In this document: positions 1-10,459 of the stretch, one piece after another | Layout: the number at the start of each line of letters is the position of its first letter | Numbering within the stretch: the first letter of the stretch is position 1 | From: Membranipora membranacea | Taxonomy: Eukaryota > Bryozoa > Gymnolaemata > Cheilostomatida > Membraniporidae | Reading direction: 5' to 3' | DNA length: 64,000 bases | Assembly (NCBI GenBank): GCA_914767715.1 | Contig: OU612067.1 | Span: forward strand, 22,108,162 to 22,172,161 | Notes under the pieces: model-generated | The model's database searches: none | What the model was told of the DNA's origin: nothing | What the model saw: only the letters and a program-made list of their open reading frames with translations | Position numbers and translations under genes: made by a program

Positions 1-1042
1 TGCTGAAAGTTTTCAAGATGTAGTACACTGCTTGCTATATTTATAATGGAAAAATTGTTACACCAGTTATGCATGAACCACTTCATCTTCACTTTCCACC
101 ATAACATTGGGAAGTAGACAACAGTAAAAATATGAGTTATCCTGTTTTATTTTGTGAGGGAACAACTCTCATAAGTGAAAATGGTTTCCTTATCCGAGCA
201 TCATCGATTGCTACAATGTAACAGATCAGATTTTTTTCATGGGTAGAGGCAGGACACATGGTGACCATATCGTGATCCAGGCACTTGCAGACATGCTGAG
301 TATGCAAATACTCATTTAAACGTCTACTAAAAACTCAGATATTTTGATTCGACCTGATGGTCCAGGCTTATTAGACTTAGACCCAAGTGAGCCATATATC
401 GTCCTCCCTAAATTACCAAAAAAACAATGGAGAACACTATGTAGCACTTGGACAAGATTTGACCGATGTTGTTATTGTCATTACAAGGTCACCGCAGATG
501 AGACTTCAGACAGAGAGTAAAATTCATGTGACTCCTTTAACAAGGGTGCAGTCAACAGAATCACCCCGAAGCTCCTTTGCAGCTATGGTTACATCACCTG
601 TACAGGCCTCAGAAGACATGACAGAAAACTTGTTTGACCTTCCAGTGGAAATTTTACCAGTGATATTTACTATGGTTGTCAACAATAACTTAAAACATAC
701 AAAAACACAAATATATCAGATGTTCCTGGACATACAAGAATTGCTTGGGTTTGTGTTAGCGTATGTAACAAGACCTGTCCCATCCTTATTATCATTACCA
801 ATTCATTGTTCAACCGTGTCTTTCTTGAGATATCATCACTTTCTATATGTAAAGGAAAATGGGTGGGCTAAACTTTTTGATCGATAATGACTCCATTCCA
901 ATGGAAGCAATTCATATGGATGCCTGCATGGAAAGGTGTTGAATCTGCGGAAACTTCCAGTAATCCGAATCAGCCTGAGTGCGGTATCACGTGCCAGCAG
1001 CAAGAATATTGGGCTTATGATTGAGAATAAGAGATGGTCGAT
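1..1042 (+). repeat. Segmental duplication, copy 1, left part
   Basis: Nearly identical to about 32813-33911 on the same strand, including the run from AAAGTTTTCAAGATGTAGTA to GAATAAGAGATGGTCGATGG. Copy 2 carries about 75 extra bases near 33030-33105. Copy 1 is cut at 1043 by the P-like transposon and resumes at 8819. An open frame at 387-887 (ending ENGWAKLFDR) is kept in the other copy at 33404-33751, but another frame is also partly open and no protein family was recognised, so it is not called as a gene. Confidence 0.85.
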
Positions 1043-1171
1043 GGTACAATCATAGAGTTATCCCCACTAGAGCTATTACTCACAGACTAATAACATTGCG
1101 TTTCCGGTGGAGGTGTGTGCACAGTGTCGGCCATATCGGATTTGGGGAGCAACACATAAACATTCCATTGT

Positions 1172-1876
1172 GCTCATGGGCCCCTAGGACTTACATGTCT
1201 TCACTTTGCCAATGTCCACTATCAACCACACAAAAAAAACCAAACAGGGTAAGACACACAAAAAATATTTTTTACAACCTACCTTGAAATCTATCACACT
1301 AACTCAGCCCTCCTTCCTCTTTCATTTGCTTCAGGTTTGAAGGTTCTAGCATAAACAGAGCTGACTTTATGGACCAGAGAAAAAAATTGTTCGACAAAAT
1401 ATGAGTAGGCTGAAATGGCTGCATGAGTGTCGACATCCCCACATGATTATTGTACTTTTTTTTTATTTCACTAAATTGGTTCTTTTTACACTCATATATT
1501 ATGAGTTCTAAATTATATTCATTAATTTTTAAGCTTCTAATAAGCTATGAGTATATGAGTGTAAAAAGAACCAATTTAGTGGAATAAAAAAAAAGTACAA
1601 TAATCATGTGGGGATGTCAACACTCATGCAGCCATTTCAGCCTACTCAGATTTTGTGGAACAATTTTTTTCTCTGGTCCATAAAGTCAGCTCCATTTACG
1701 CTAGAAACTTCAAACCTGAAGCAAATGAAAGAGGAAGGAGGGCTGAGTTAGTGTGAGAGATTTCAAGGTAGGCTGTAAAAAAATTTATTTTTGTGTCTTA
1801 CCCTTTTTGGTGTTTTTTGGGTGGTTGATAGTGGACATTGGCAAAGTAAAGACATATAAGTCCCAGGGGCCCATGA
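1172..1876. repeat. Long foldback (hairpin) element with arms of about 327 bp
   Basis: 1172-1498 is the near-perfect reverse complement of 1552-1876, leaving a loop of about 53 bases. Matching landmarks are GGTTCTTTTTACACTC/GAGTGTAAAAAGAACC at the loop and CATGGGCCCCT/AGGGGCCCATG at the outer ends. It lies in the noncoding 5' part of the P-like transposon, so it is probably nested. The outer sequence (GGACTTACATGCCTTTACTC and the TGGACATTGGCAAAGT side) recurs near 48180-48258 and 50905-50987, so it belongs to a wider family. Confidence 0.88.
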
Positions 1877-3128
1877 TTGTGCTTTGTAGTTGTGGTACAA
1901 AATTCATGGATATCTCTAGAGTTTTTTCAATAGATCTCAACATCTGTTGAACCCAGGCATAGATTGAAGAACCCAGGTAAAGTACAAAGATCTCTTAGCT
2001 GTATTTTATGATTTTGAACTCTCTTTGAGTAAAATATATGGATATCTCAGTGAAGCATGGTCTTGGGGAAGAACTTGTTAGCCACATAGCAGGGTAGAAG
2101 GGGCGTGGCCTGATACTATTGTTTCATTGGTTTACTTATTTGTATACAGACATTGAATTCCATATCTGGAATAGCATTATTAGCTTTCTTTTGCCCAACA
2201 ATGGGCTTGCAAAAATAGCCAGTCCCTAGTAGCATTCTGGAAAAGCCCAAATCATCGACGTTGAAGGCATTTTATTACTGTCTGCAGTTTTGTAAAGAAG
2301 TTGATTTCCCAGGCTATATAATTCATGCTAGTAGGGACAGCCAATCAGATCAATTTCAGATGAGCCCCTGCGTTAAGTGTTCTAACTGCATGATGTTATG
2401 ATACTATTTCCATTCTAAGAAAAGAAATAAATTCTGTGTATACAGACATTGCGAAAGCACATTGTTATATTAGATGTATTTTATAGATGGTAGTGCCTTA
2501 ATAATACTACAAATACTCTCTATATGCTTGAAGAGCAAAGATAGATAAATACCAGCCATCCAATGTAGAACCACCAAGAGAGAAAACACCCTTTTGAATG
2601 CTATTATGATTTTTCAACTAATGCAACTCAGACTCCTTTTATTTTGTTTTACTTATGTGTCGTACTTTCGATGCTACCAACCAATTGCAGGATGGATATT
2701 AGAAATAAGGCAATAAACAAACTTCAAACTTCACTTAAACATTTACTAATTCCAACATTCAAGCTAGTGTTAGACTTTATATCACAAATAACAACTCGAC
2801 GAAGCAAATGAAAACTTCACTTAGTGAGCTGAATTTTGGTTAGTACCTTATTAATCATCCTAGTAGCCTCTTTAAAAACTGCACAAACATGGTCTCAGAG
2901 GATGCTGAATATTCTTTGCATTTTGCAGCCTCTATATGTTTTTATTCAAGTTGCGGCAAGTGCTACCTTACTTGCATTTAATAATAGATTACAACGTTCG
3001 ATGCTGCTGTCACAAATATTGAGGTTATCAATGAGACACCACTGCTGTTGAATGATGGGAGCAAATAGCTGCAGATATATTCAACTAAGAGTTCGCATTT
3101 ACCATATTTGAATATAAGTATTGTAGAA

Positions 3129-3190
3129 CAAGTTTGTTCCCTTTGTGGTCGCAGAGGGATATCCCTCCACCACAGAGGGAACAAACTGAT
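3129..3190. repeat. Short hairpin inside the transposon
   Basis: AGTTTGTTCCCTTTGTGGT pairs with ACCACAGAGGGAACAAACT downstream, and the middle holds GAGGGATATCCCTC, itself a palindrome. Lies in the noncoding part of the P-like element. Confidence 0.6.
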
Positions 3191-3728
3191 GTATATATTT
3201 TAGATCCTTGTGACTTTAGCAAACACCGACTGCGCTTTGATTTAGATCTCTAAGAGGTATTGTCAGTTATTCTAAGCTTTGCAACAATACCTACATTGAA
3301 ACCATCAAATTTGTGATGAAAGAACATCGAAACATCTGAAATTACATTACATTAATTTGTGTCAATATATATATATATATAGAAAATAGGGAGTTGTCTT
3401 TACTCTCATAATCAAACAAGGCACATTTTAGTTCTTCAATTTCATTCTTCATTTAATTTTGTTGTTGTCCAGCATTCCTATCCCCCCTGATCCCATCATC
3501 TATTTGCCTTTCTATCTTCCTACAGCTAGCCCTTCATAATTGCGGGATTGAATGTAGAAAGACAAATAGAATGGTAAGATTACATCATTGTCAGCCAGCA
3601 AGCCAAATATATAATATAATATTAATTGGCACAATTGTAATTGTGTGTATTCATTTATTTCTTTCTGCAGCTAAGAGCTGTAAGATAGTTTTGGATTACC
3701 CGCATTCACTAAACAACAAGCAGGTGAG

Positions 3729-6700
3729 ATGCCCGGAGGGAGCTTTTGCTGTGCAGTTAACTGCTCTAACTCTTCAAGTAATTCATCTAAAAAATTCCAT
3801 GGGTGACTTATTTTATATTATAATTTACAATGTATAGCTTGGATCCATAACAGCAATAGTTGGTGTAAAATTGAGTTTTGTAGGCACATGGAGGGTTGAT
3901 TCCCCTACAGTGGTTTAGTGCCCCTCAAAAAACCACCACCAATCAACAAAATAAGTTGTGTTTTTTGTTGGTTGCTTTCGGTGGGGGACTGTTTGGTGGG
4001 CACTCGACCACTGTTGGGGGATCAAACCTTCAATGGTGCCCATGACTGATATTTTGTACTCTTTGCATTTGTCAGAGCAGAGCTTTTGAATTCAATACCA
4101 CCAAAAATGTTACAATATCGTTCACGCCTATCATTAGACTCACGGATGTATTACCACTAGCGTGTTTGTGTAGTTATTGAATCAAACTTGAATACGTAAT
4201 CAAAAAATAATCATTGTTACAATGCATTGTTATTATAGATTTCCACTGAAAGACCCTGAACTGACCAAAAGATGGGTGGTTGCGACAAAGAGAGAGGGCT
4301 TTAATCCTGGGAAGTCGACAAAGCTGTGCTCCGACCATTTTGAAGACAATGATTACGCCGGAGTGCCAAAACAGTCATATCTAAAACCTGATGCCATTCC
4401 TTCTGTGTTCACTTTTCCAGCACATCTTATGGCATGATGAATATGGCATGAAGCACATAGCTTTAGCATTGCCATGCGGCCAATTAAAAAAAAGGGCCGC
4501 AGGGCAAGGCTACATAACTTTGACATTGAAGCCTAAATCTTTCCATCGGAAAAGAATTGTTAACTCTTTTTTTTTATATGAGGAGTGTATCAGAACTACT
4601 GGATGGATTATTCAGATGATTGAATTATTCAAATAATCAATTTCAATGATCAGAACCGACACTTTAGCTTTGTAGATTACACAAAATATTGCACTCATGT
4701 AAATGTAGGCAATTCTCATTCACAGAACGTGTTAGTTGTGGCTTAACTTTTTTCCTGTTTTTGCTGCCTGTCTTTGTGTCTGAGTTTTTCTCATCGCTTA
4801 CATCTCAGTAGCTGATATTATATCAATCTTGTTGTTTGTAGCCTAAGCAGACCAAAGTCAGAACTGCACGGAAACGCAAATTATCCACAGAAGATTTGCC
4901 GAGCTCAGAGCCAGTTGTAGATGATAGCCCAACCCCAAGCTCCTCTAGTTCTCCGCATGATCATAGTTACAGCGAGGATATAGGTACGTATAGAACAGCA
5001 AACAAACATAGCTCATGCTCATAAAATAATAATGAGTTTATTTGATATCCTTACTATGATCCCGCTTAATGAACTCCAAGATAGGATAACTTCTAAGCGG
5101 CTGTAATTTTGTGGAATTTATAATTTAATGTGGTCGATGTAGATGTTGTAAATACCATAAATGTGTTTGTCTACATATACTTTGGCATTTCTTCGGTCTA
5201 TTATAGTGGCAGGTAGTGTTATTCACAAAATGATAAGAACAAATATGAACACAATCAACTTGATTTTATATTTCACAGATGTCGCAGTAAAAAAGTCTAA
5301 GGAGAGAACTAAGTTACTTGAAATAAAAGTCAAGGCGTTATCCAACAAAGTGCGGAGGCAAACACAGCAAATCAACACCCTCAAATCTCTTTTGGTTGAG
5401 CTAAAAGAAAAACAGCTGCTACAAGCACACCCAGCCGCAATATTAGAACAATGCTTTGACGACAACATAATTGATGTCATCAGGAATGAGTACGAGAACA
5501 GCTCTCTCCATAAAAAGGGTAGGCGTTATTCTGAAGAGACAAAACAGTTTGCTCTAACCTTACACTACTACAGCCCTCAAGCTTATGAGTTCTGCAGAGA
5601 AAAACTTTCCCTACCTCACTCGTCATCCCTCAAGCACTGGCTCAGTAATGTAACATGTGAGCCCGGATTTCTATCTAATGTGATTGAGGAAGCAGCTAAG
5701 TCAAACATAAAAGACTTCTCCCTAGTTGTTGATAGTATGTCCCTCATGAAGACTACAACTTACTCGAACAGTCTGTTCTCAGGATACTGCGACTATGGCG
5801 GTGTTGTCGCAGAAGAAAGCGACCGTCTGGCATCAGAGGCTTTTGTGTTCTTGCTGGTACCTCTGCACTACTCAGTTATGAAATACCCCGTGGGTTATTT
5901 TCTCGTTGACAAGGTAAATGCAGATATTCAAACAAGACTTGTGCAGAATCTTCTCAGCATAACTGCTGAGAAGGGAGTTCTTATACGTAATATAACCTCC
6001 GATGGTGCCTCCGCCAATATCGCCATGTTCTCTGCTCTTGGTGCTGATCTAGATGTACTCAATCCAAAGCCTTACTTTAATCATCCACAACTCGGCCACA
6101 GGGTCTACACTACGCTCGACATATGTCATATGCTTAAATTATGCAGAAACACACTCGCTGACTATAAAGAACTGAAAGTTGACGGTAGGACTGAATCAAT
6201 ATATTGGAATCACATTGTGCAACTATCATCGCTGCAAGATGACATTGGTCTACACCTGGAAATAAACTATTGTCACAACATGTAGCGTGGCTGAAACAGA
6301 AGATGAAGGTGAAATTGGCAGCTCAGACTTTCAGCCGTTCAGTGTCCGATGCTCTGGAGTTTCTCAAGCAAGCTGAAGTCCCAGAATTCAAAAAATGCTC
6401 AGCCACTATAGAATTCATACGTCAGGTATATTCTCAAAACTTAGTGCATTCTTGCTGTATGCTCCTGCTTGCTTTCTTTGAACAGTTAATGCTTAAAATC
6501 TCAATATCAATGTTTAAACCATTCGATATCGATTTTTCAAAAAGCAATATCTCGATACAGTTTGTCTCACTGGGATCTCTTAATTTCAGAAAATTTAGCG
6601 CCATTTTCCACAAGATACTCCAGGGATTACCTTGATTCAAGCCTACTATCTTTTCATAACAATGCTAGGTCAATATGGGTATAGTTGATCTCATATCAAT

Positions 6701-8307
6701 GATTTTATAATTCGTTCCAATACTATAACATTTAATGTTAGTTTTGATATCAAATTATTGATTACATATTTTTGGATTAATCTGAAATCTGTGTAGCACT
6801 AAGTTAAGTTTATGTTGTTGCTTGACACTTATGTTCTGTACTGTTCTTTCAGAGTTCTGCCATTGTTCCTCTACCTTTCAATCAGCGTGTTACGGTGAGT
6901 GCTTGTTGTTAGACTCGACGTTTCGTATTTTTGTAAAAAGAGTTGTTGCTTGTAGTCGAATTGAGTCATAGATAGACCATGATAGAATTTTCATCATTCT
7001 CTGAAATGGTGCTATAAACATCTCTGAATCCCCACTTATCATTCAACCCACCCTAGCCAATGAATAAATAAGTAAATCAGCTATCGTTTCATACCAATTT
7101 GAGTTTTTATCTTTGCTTGCAATGAGATCCATAATACAGAAATTTGGATCGCATTATTGCTTGTTCAAATCTGTGTAAGAGTAGTCTTCTCATGCCAACT
7201 TTCAATAGATATAAACTGCCACTAGCAGTTTAAGTGCATCTTTATCTCTTCTCCGTATTTACTTGGTGACTATTACCTATACAGCAATCTCTACATAATT
7301 GACCAATACAATTACGTATTTCTTTTTCACAGATGGACATCGTATTCGACGTATTAAACTCTAAGAGTGCATACGAGAGATTTTCAAAATCTCCATTACG
7401 ACCTGGTAACATGGCAGAGCAGAGAAAGGACTATGATAACTTCAGAAAATACATCCTTTCCATACAAGATTCGAGCGGCCAACCACTATATAGGGGAAGA
7501 CGCAAGACATTTATAGTAGGCTTCATAAACACATTCCACGCAGTTCTCATGCTAGCAGAGGAGCTGTTTTCCTCAGGTTTGAAGTACCTGCCTACGTTTA
7601 GGATATCACAAGATTTTATAGAAACACTTTTCAGTAAGATTCGCAGGATGGGTGGTCACAACAGCAACCCTACATGTGTGCTATTCAAAGCTGCTCTTAA
7701 AAAGCTACTGTGTAAGCAGTTCGTACAGGGCTCTAACAGTGCAAATGCTTTAGAAGCCGATTCCAACTCCGGCATTTTCTCTCTGAAATGGAGCAAGCGA
7801 ACTGCTCCTGTACCAACTGCTAGTGACATTTCATTGTTAAATGATTTAGTTGAGAAACTTCAACATCTCGAGACAAGCACAAGTAACATAGTTAGGGATA
7901 ATATTGTTACATATGTTGCAGGCTATGTTGTTCGATCACTGTTAGGGTCTGTTAAGTGTGAGGCCTGTGCCGAAGCTTTGGTCGGGAAGCGAGGCTGCTG
8001 TGTCTTTGATCATGACTATCAAAGTTACAGTTACAAATCTACACAGTTACTGAATATTAAGGATAGAGGTGGCCTTGTGGCTGCCTCACAGTCTGTTAAT
8101 GATATTATAAAGCGGTGTGAGTCCATCATGGAACGATATGTTGATAAAAAATTCCTACGTAAAGATAATCATATAAATCTGCTTGTGGCGTTTTTATTCC
8201 GCAGTGTAATTGTAGAAAATCCTATTTTATTATTTACTCATAGCTGTGAGCTTGGGGATGGTGGTTTAGATCACAGCAAACAGTTGATCAGGAAAATAGC
8301 CAAATAG
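3729..8307 (+). pseudogene. THAP9/P-element-type transposase with one frameshift
   Basis: Proposed exons 3729-3802, 4239-4431, 4842-4983, 5279-6425, 6853-6894 and 7333-8307. The THAP zinc finger is split: MPGGSFCCAVNCSNSSSN gives the first cysteines and FH; then FPLKDPELTKRW, KLCSDHFEDNDY and the closing AIPSVFTFP. A basic/Ser-rich exon and a coiled coil (KERTKLLEIKVKALSNKVRR) follow. The DDE region has FSLVVDSMS, NITSDGASANIAMF and LDICHMLKLCRNTLADY. The C-terminal part has FDVLNSKSAYERF, SQDFIETLFSKIRRMGGHN and NIVTYVAGYVVRSLL. Near 6258 the frame slips by one base: HL and then GNKLLSQHVAW are in different frames, as after loss of one G. Exon 2 has no GT donor; a GC donor at 4432 would fit the phase. 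AATAAA at 8477 lies in the 3' region. Confidence 0.88.
3882..4040. repeat. Imperfect inverted repeat in transposase intron 1
   Basis: GGTTGATTCCCCTACAGTGG near 3894 pairs imperfectly with CCACTGTTGGGGGATCAAAC near 4010, with further complementarity inward (CACCAATCAACAAAA against TTTTGTTGGTTG). Probably a small MITE between the two THAP exons. Confidence 0.55.
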
Positions 8308-8879
8308 AAAGTAGAAAATATTTTGATATTCGTATAAAACACTATGTAAAGCATTACAACAAAACAGTTATTCATGGGAGTAAGGGAAAGGTTTATTTTA
8401 TGTTTATGATCTATTTCATTATTGTCTATGAATTAAAAACATTATATCCATGTATCAGTCTGTGCTTGATAGGATCAATAAAAAACATTCATATGAGTAG
8501 CATCTATTGTATCTTCTTCCTAGCATCACTGGTAGGACATAGCATTGAAGCTTATATTTCCTTAATCTTTGGGTTAAAACCTCTGCAATGGTGTTTTGTG
8601 GTTCATCATAGCTTAAAAGTTACCTGTTGAGAGCTATGGTACTTGCAAATCAATGCTTAATCTTAAAAAGCTAACTCCTCCCCCATATAATTATATTTCT
8701 TCAACAGTCCACAGTGATTTGCTTATGTGTTGCTACACAAATCCAATATGGCCGCCGGATACACATGCCTCCACAGGAAGTCAACATTGAGTCATAGCTC
8801 TAGGGGGATAACTCTATGGGTACAACACTTGGTTAGTCTTGTTGGCAGAGTGGAATGAGTGGTTTGTAGTCGGAGATAC

Positions 8880-9110
8880 ATTTTCGGGAAAAAATTGAGA
8901 AGACAACTCGGTATTTCTATAGAGTTGCCACATTTGCTACGCTAGTGGGTTGGAGAATTTGCTACATTTAAAGAATTGCAATGTTTGTGGGTTTGCGACG
9001 TTACAAAAACACTTCGTTATGCCATTTTTTGGATTGTGACGTTAGTGGAATGCTAGATTAGGATGTTTTGACGTTTGCAACGTTTGTGGGTTCAACACTC
9101 CTTCAACAGG
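8880..9110 (+). repeat. CpG-rich motif repeat (TTTGCGACGTTTGTGGG type), copy 1
   Basis: Degenerate direct repeats of a motif like TTGCGACGTTTGTGGGTT at irregular spacing. Shared with 33960-34190 (direct) and 32070-32300 (inverted). Iterated subterminal motifs of this sort are common in hAT and P-type nonautonomous elements, but no ends were defined. Confidence 0.6.
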
Positions 9111-9636
9111 AAGGGGTTAACTCCATACAAAATGAACTTGAGCAAAAACAAATGAAAGAGGGTTGCTTTTCTGCTGTGTTTTACCTCAAGTGGGTCGAAT
9201 ATCTAACAATTTGTTACATCACACCCTCAAGCAATAAAGTACTTCAAGTGTGCACATAAATAAAGGTGAGTTGAGGTGGGAGGGGGGGTGACAAGACACA
9301 ATGAAATCAGTTCTGTGAAGAAGGAGACAGGGGGTCTTTTAATAAGAAACAGCCAAAATTGCAATCTGATTGCTTGAGTGACACCTGCTAGGGGTCTCGC
9401 TCTTAGATCGCTCACTCATTGATGGAGCTATTACATTCTGAGTGAGCGATATGGGAACGATCTTTTCTAATTGAAACACCAAGTGAGCGATAATTTTGAG
9501 CGATGTGATAGTGATAACTTGATTTAGTAAAGCATCGCTCTTTCTAATTGAAAGACCCCCCAGGATTATAGGGAGCATAAGTACCAGTCTTTAGAATTTT
9601 ACTGGTAAATTATATCAAGCCCACAGAACTGATGGT

Positions 9637-9963
9637 TTAAAAGATTGATGTACAATTATTGTTAATTCTGGAGGTCAAACTGAGTAAAGAAAGCAAATCT
9701 CTAAACTTACACTTCTCAGTATCCGACTCAGTATCCGACTCTGTATCTGAATCTGTATCCCACTCAGTATACAGCTCTGTATCTGTATCCCACTCAGTAT
9801 ACAGCTCTGTATCTGAGTCTGCCACCGACTCAGTATCATTGTCTGAGTCTTTAGCATGGCGCTCAGCACCTCTCTGGTCTCCTTTAGTCTCTGAATCAGC
9901 TCCCTCTGCTTTATCTTTGTCTGACCTCTGCATTCTGTTTCTGTCTGTGGAAGATTTAATCAT
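9637..9963 (-). other. Repeat-borne charged low-complexity frame, copy 1 (unknown)
   Basis: Minus-strand frame starting MIKSSTDRNRMQRSDKDKAE, then KDSDNDTES and short DTES/DTEL-type repeats, then EK and a candidate donor GTAAGT. The same arrangement (ATG, charged start, D-T-E-S repeats, donor GTRAGT) is found at 34733-35104 and 35648-35941. It could be a first exon carried by a repeat family, or only a repeat-derived open frame. No function is proposed. Confidence 0.4.
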
Positions 9964-10438
9964 GAAAAGAAACAGTCTCTGTTAGCTCTGGCTCTGGTTA
10001 TTGTATGAATGCAGTTTCAAACTGAGTGCTTGTTGCTAGAATTCAGAGCCAACTTTCCTGCCAACTCTTAGTAGCCATTAATACATCAGCTGGGCCAACA
10101 GCCTGACCAACAGGAAACCATGTCATCCAATGATGTAAACTCAATATTGATTCATTTCAATTCAATTGTTAAGGACATCATACACAAAGTTAGCCAGAAG
10201 CATAAGTACATAATTCAAAAACATCGTTTGGGAAGAGCATGGAGTCAAAACAATCAGGGCGGGTGCAAAGCAAACGCAAATGGGGTGCTGAAAGTTTGTC
10301 TTTTTATCAGACCAGGATGAAGCCCCGTTCAGGATGCATTTAAAGGTAAATAAATGGCAAATCCTGGTTGTGACTTGAGCTATATAACTAAATTTCATTA
10401 AATTTTAATCAGAGCGTTTCGGGCAACTCTTGCTTGTT

Positions 10439-10458
10439 GGGGGGGGGGGGGGGGGGGG
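10439..10458 (+). repeat. Poly-G tract of 20
   Basis: Uninterrupted run of 20 G at the right edge of segmental copy 1. Similar runs of G or C occur at 12625-12639, 13797-13809, 39899-39914, about 46610-46622, 56051-56064 and 60325-60336, often next to repeat boundaries. Confidence 0.9.
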
Positions 10459-10459
10459 A

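Larger units (their letters stand above)
1051..8818 (+). mobile_element. THAP/P-element DNA transposon, 7.8 kb
   Basis: Ends are inverted repeats of about 31 bp: CATAGAGTTATCCCC at 1051 and its reverse complement ending at 8818, continuing with CTAGAGCTAT on both sides (one-base indel, few mismatches). It is flanked by GGTACAAT (1043-1050) and GGTACAAC (8819-8826), an 8-bp target duplication with one mismatch, the size P elements make. The related copy near 33911 carries the uninterrupted site (gatggtacaacacttgg), which proves insertion. Inside are a THAP9-like transposase, a 700-bp foldback sequence, smaller hairpins and a (TA)n tract near 3368. No other gene is seen in 1900-3700. Confidence 0.93.
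8827..10400 (+). repeat. Segmental duplication, copy 1, right part
   Basis: Matches about 33919-35530. In order it holds a CpG-bearing region with repeats of the type TTTGCGACGTTTGTGGG, a region of GAGTGAGCGAT motifs (9360-9560), a low-complexity Ser/Asp/Thr-type frame on the minus strand (9637-9963), and a 66-codon plus-strand frame at 10120-10320 (MSSNDVNSILIHFNSIVK) conserved in the second copy. It probably derives from an unclassified mobile element. No family identified. Confidence 0.75.

Noticed and set aside
387-887. 166-codon frame as a host gene
   Set aside because: Starts at GTG, lies in a duplicated repeat, has a competing open frame, and matches no family I recognise. Kept only as part of the duplication.
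9659-9985. Plus-strand Ser-Val-Ser-Asp repeat frame
   Set aside because: Antisense of the D-T-E-S repeat; the minus strand has the conserved ATG and donor-like site.
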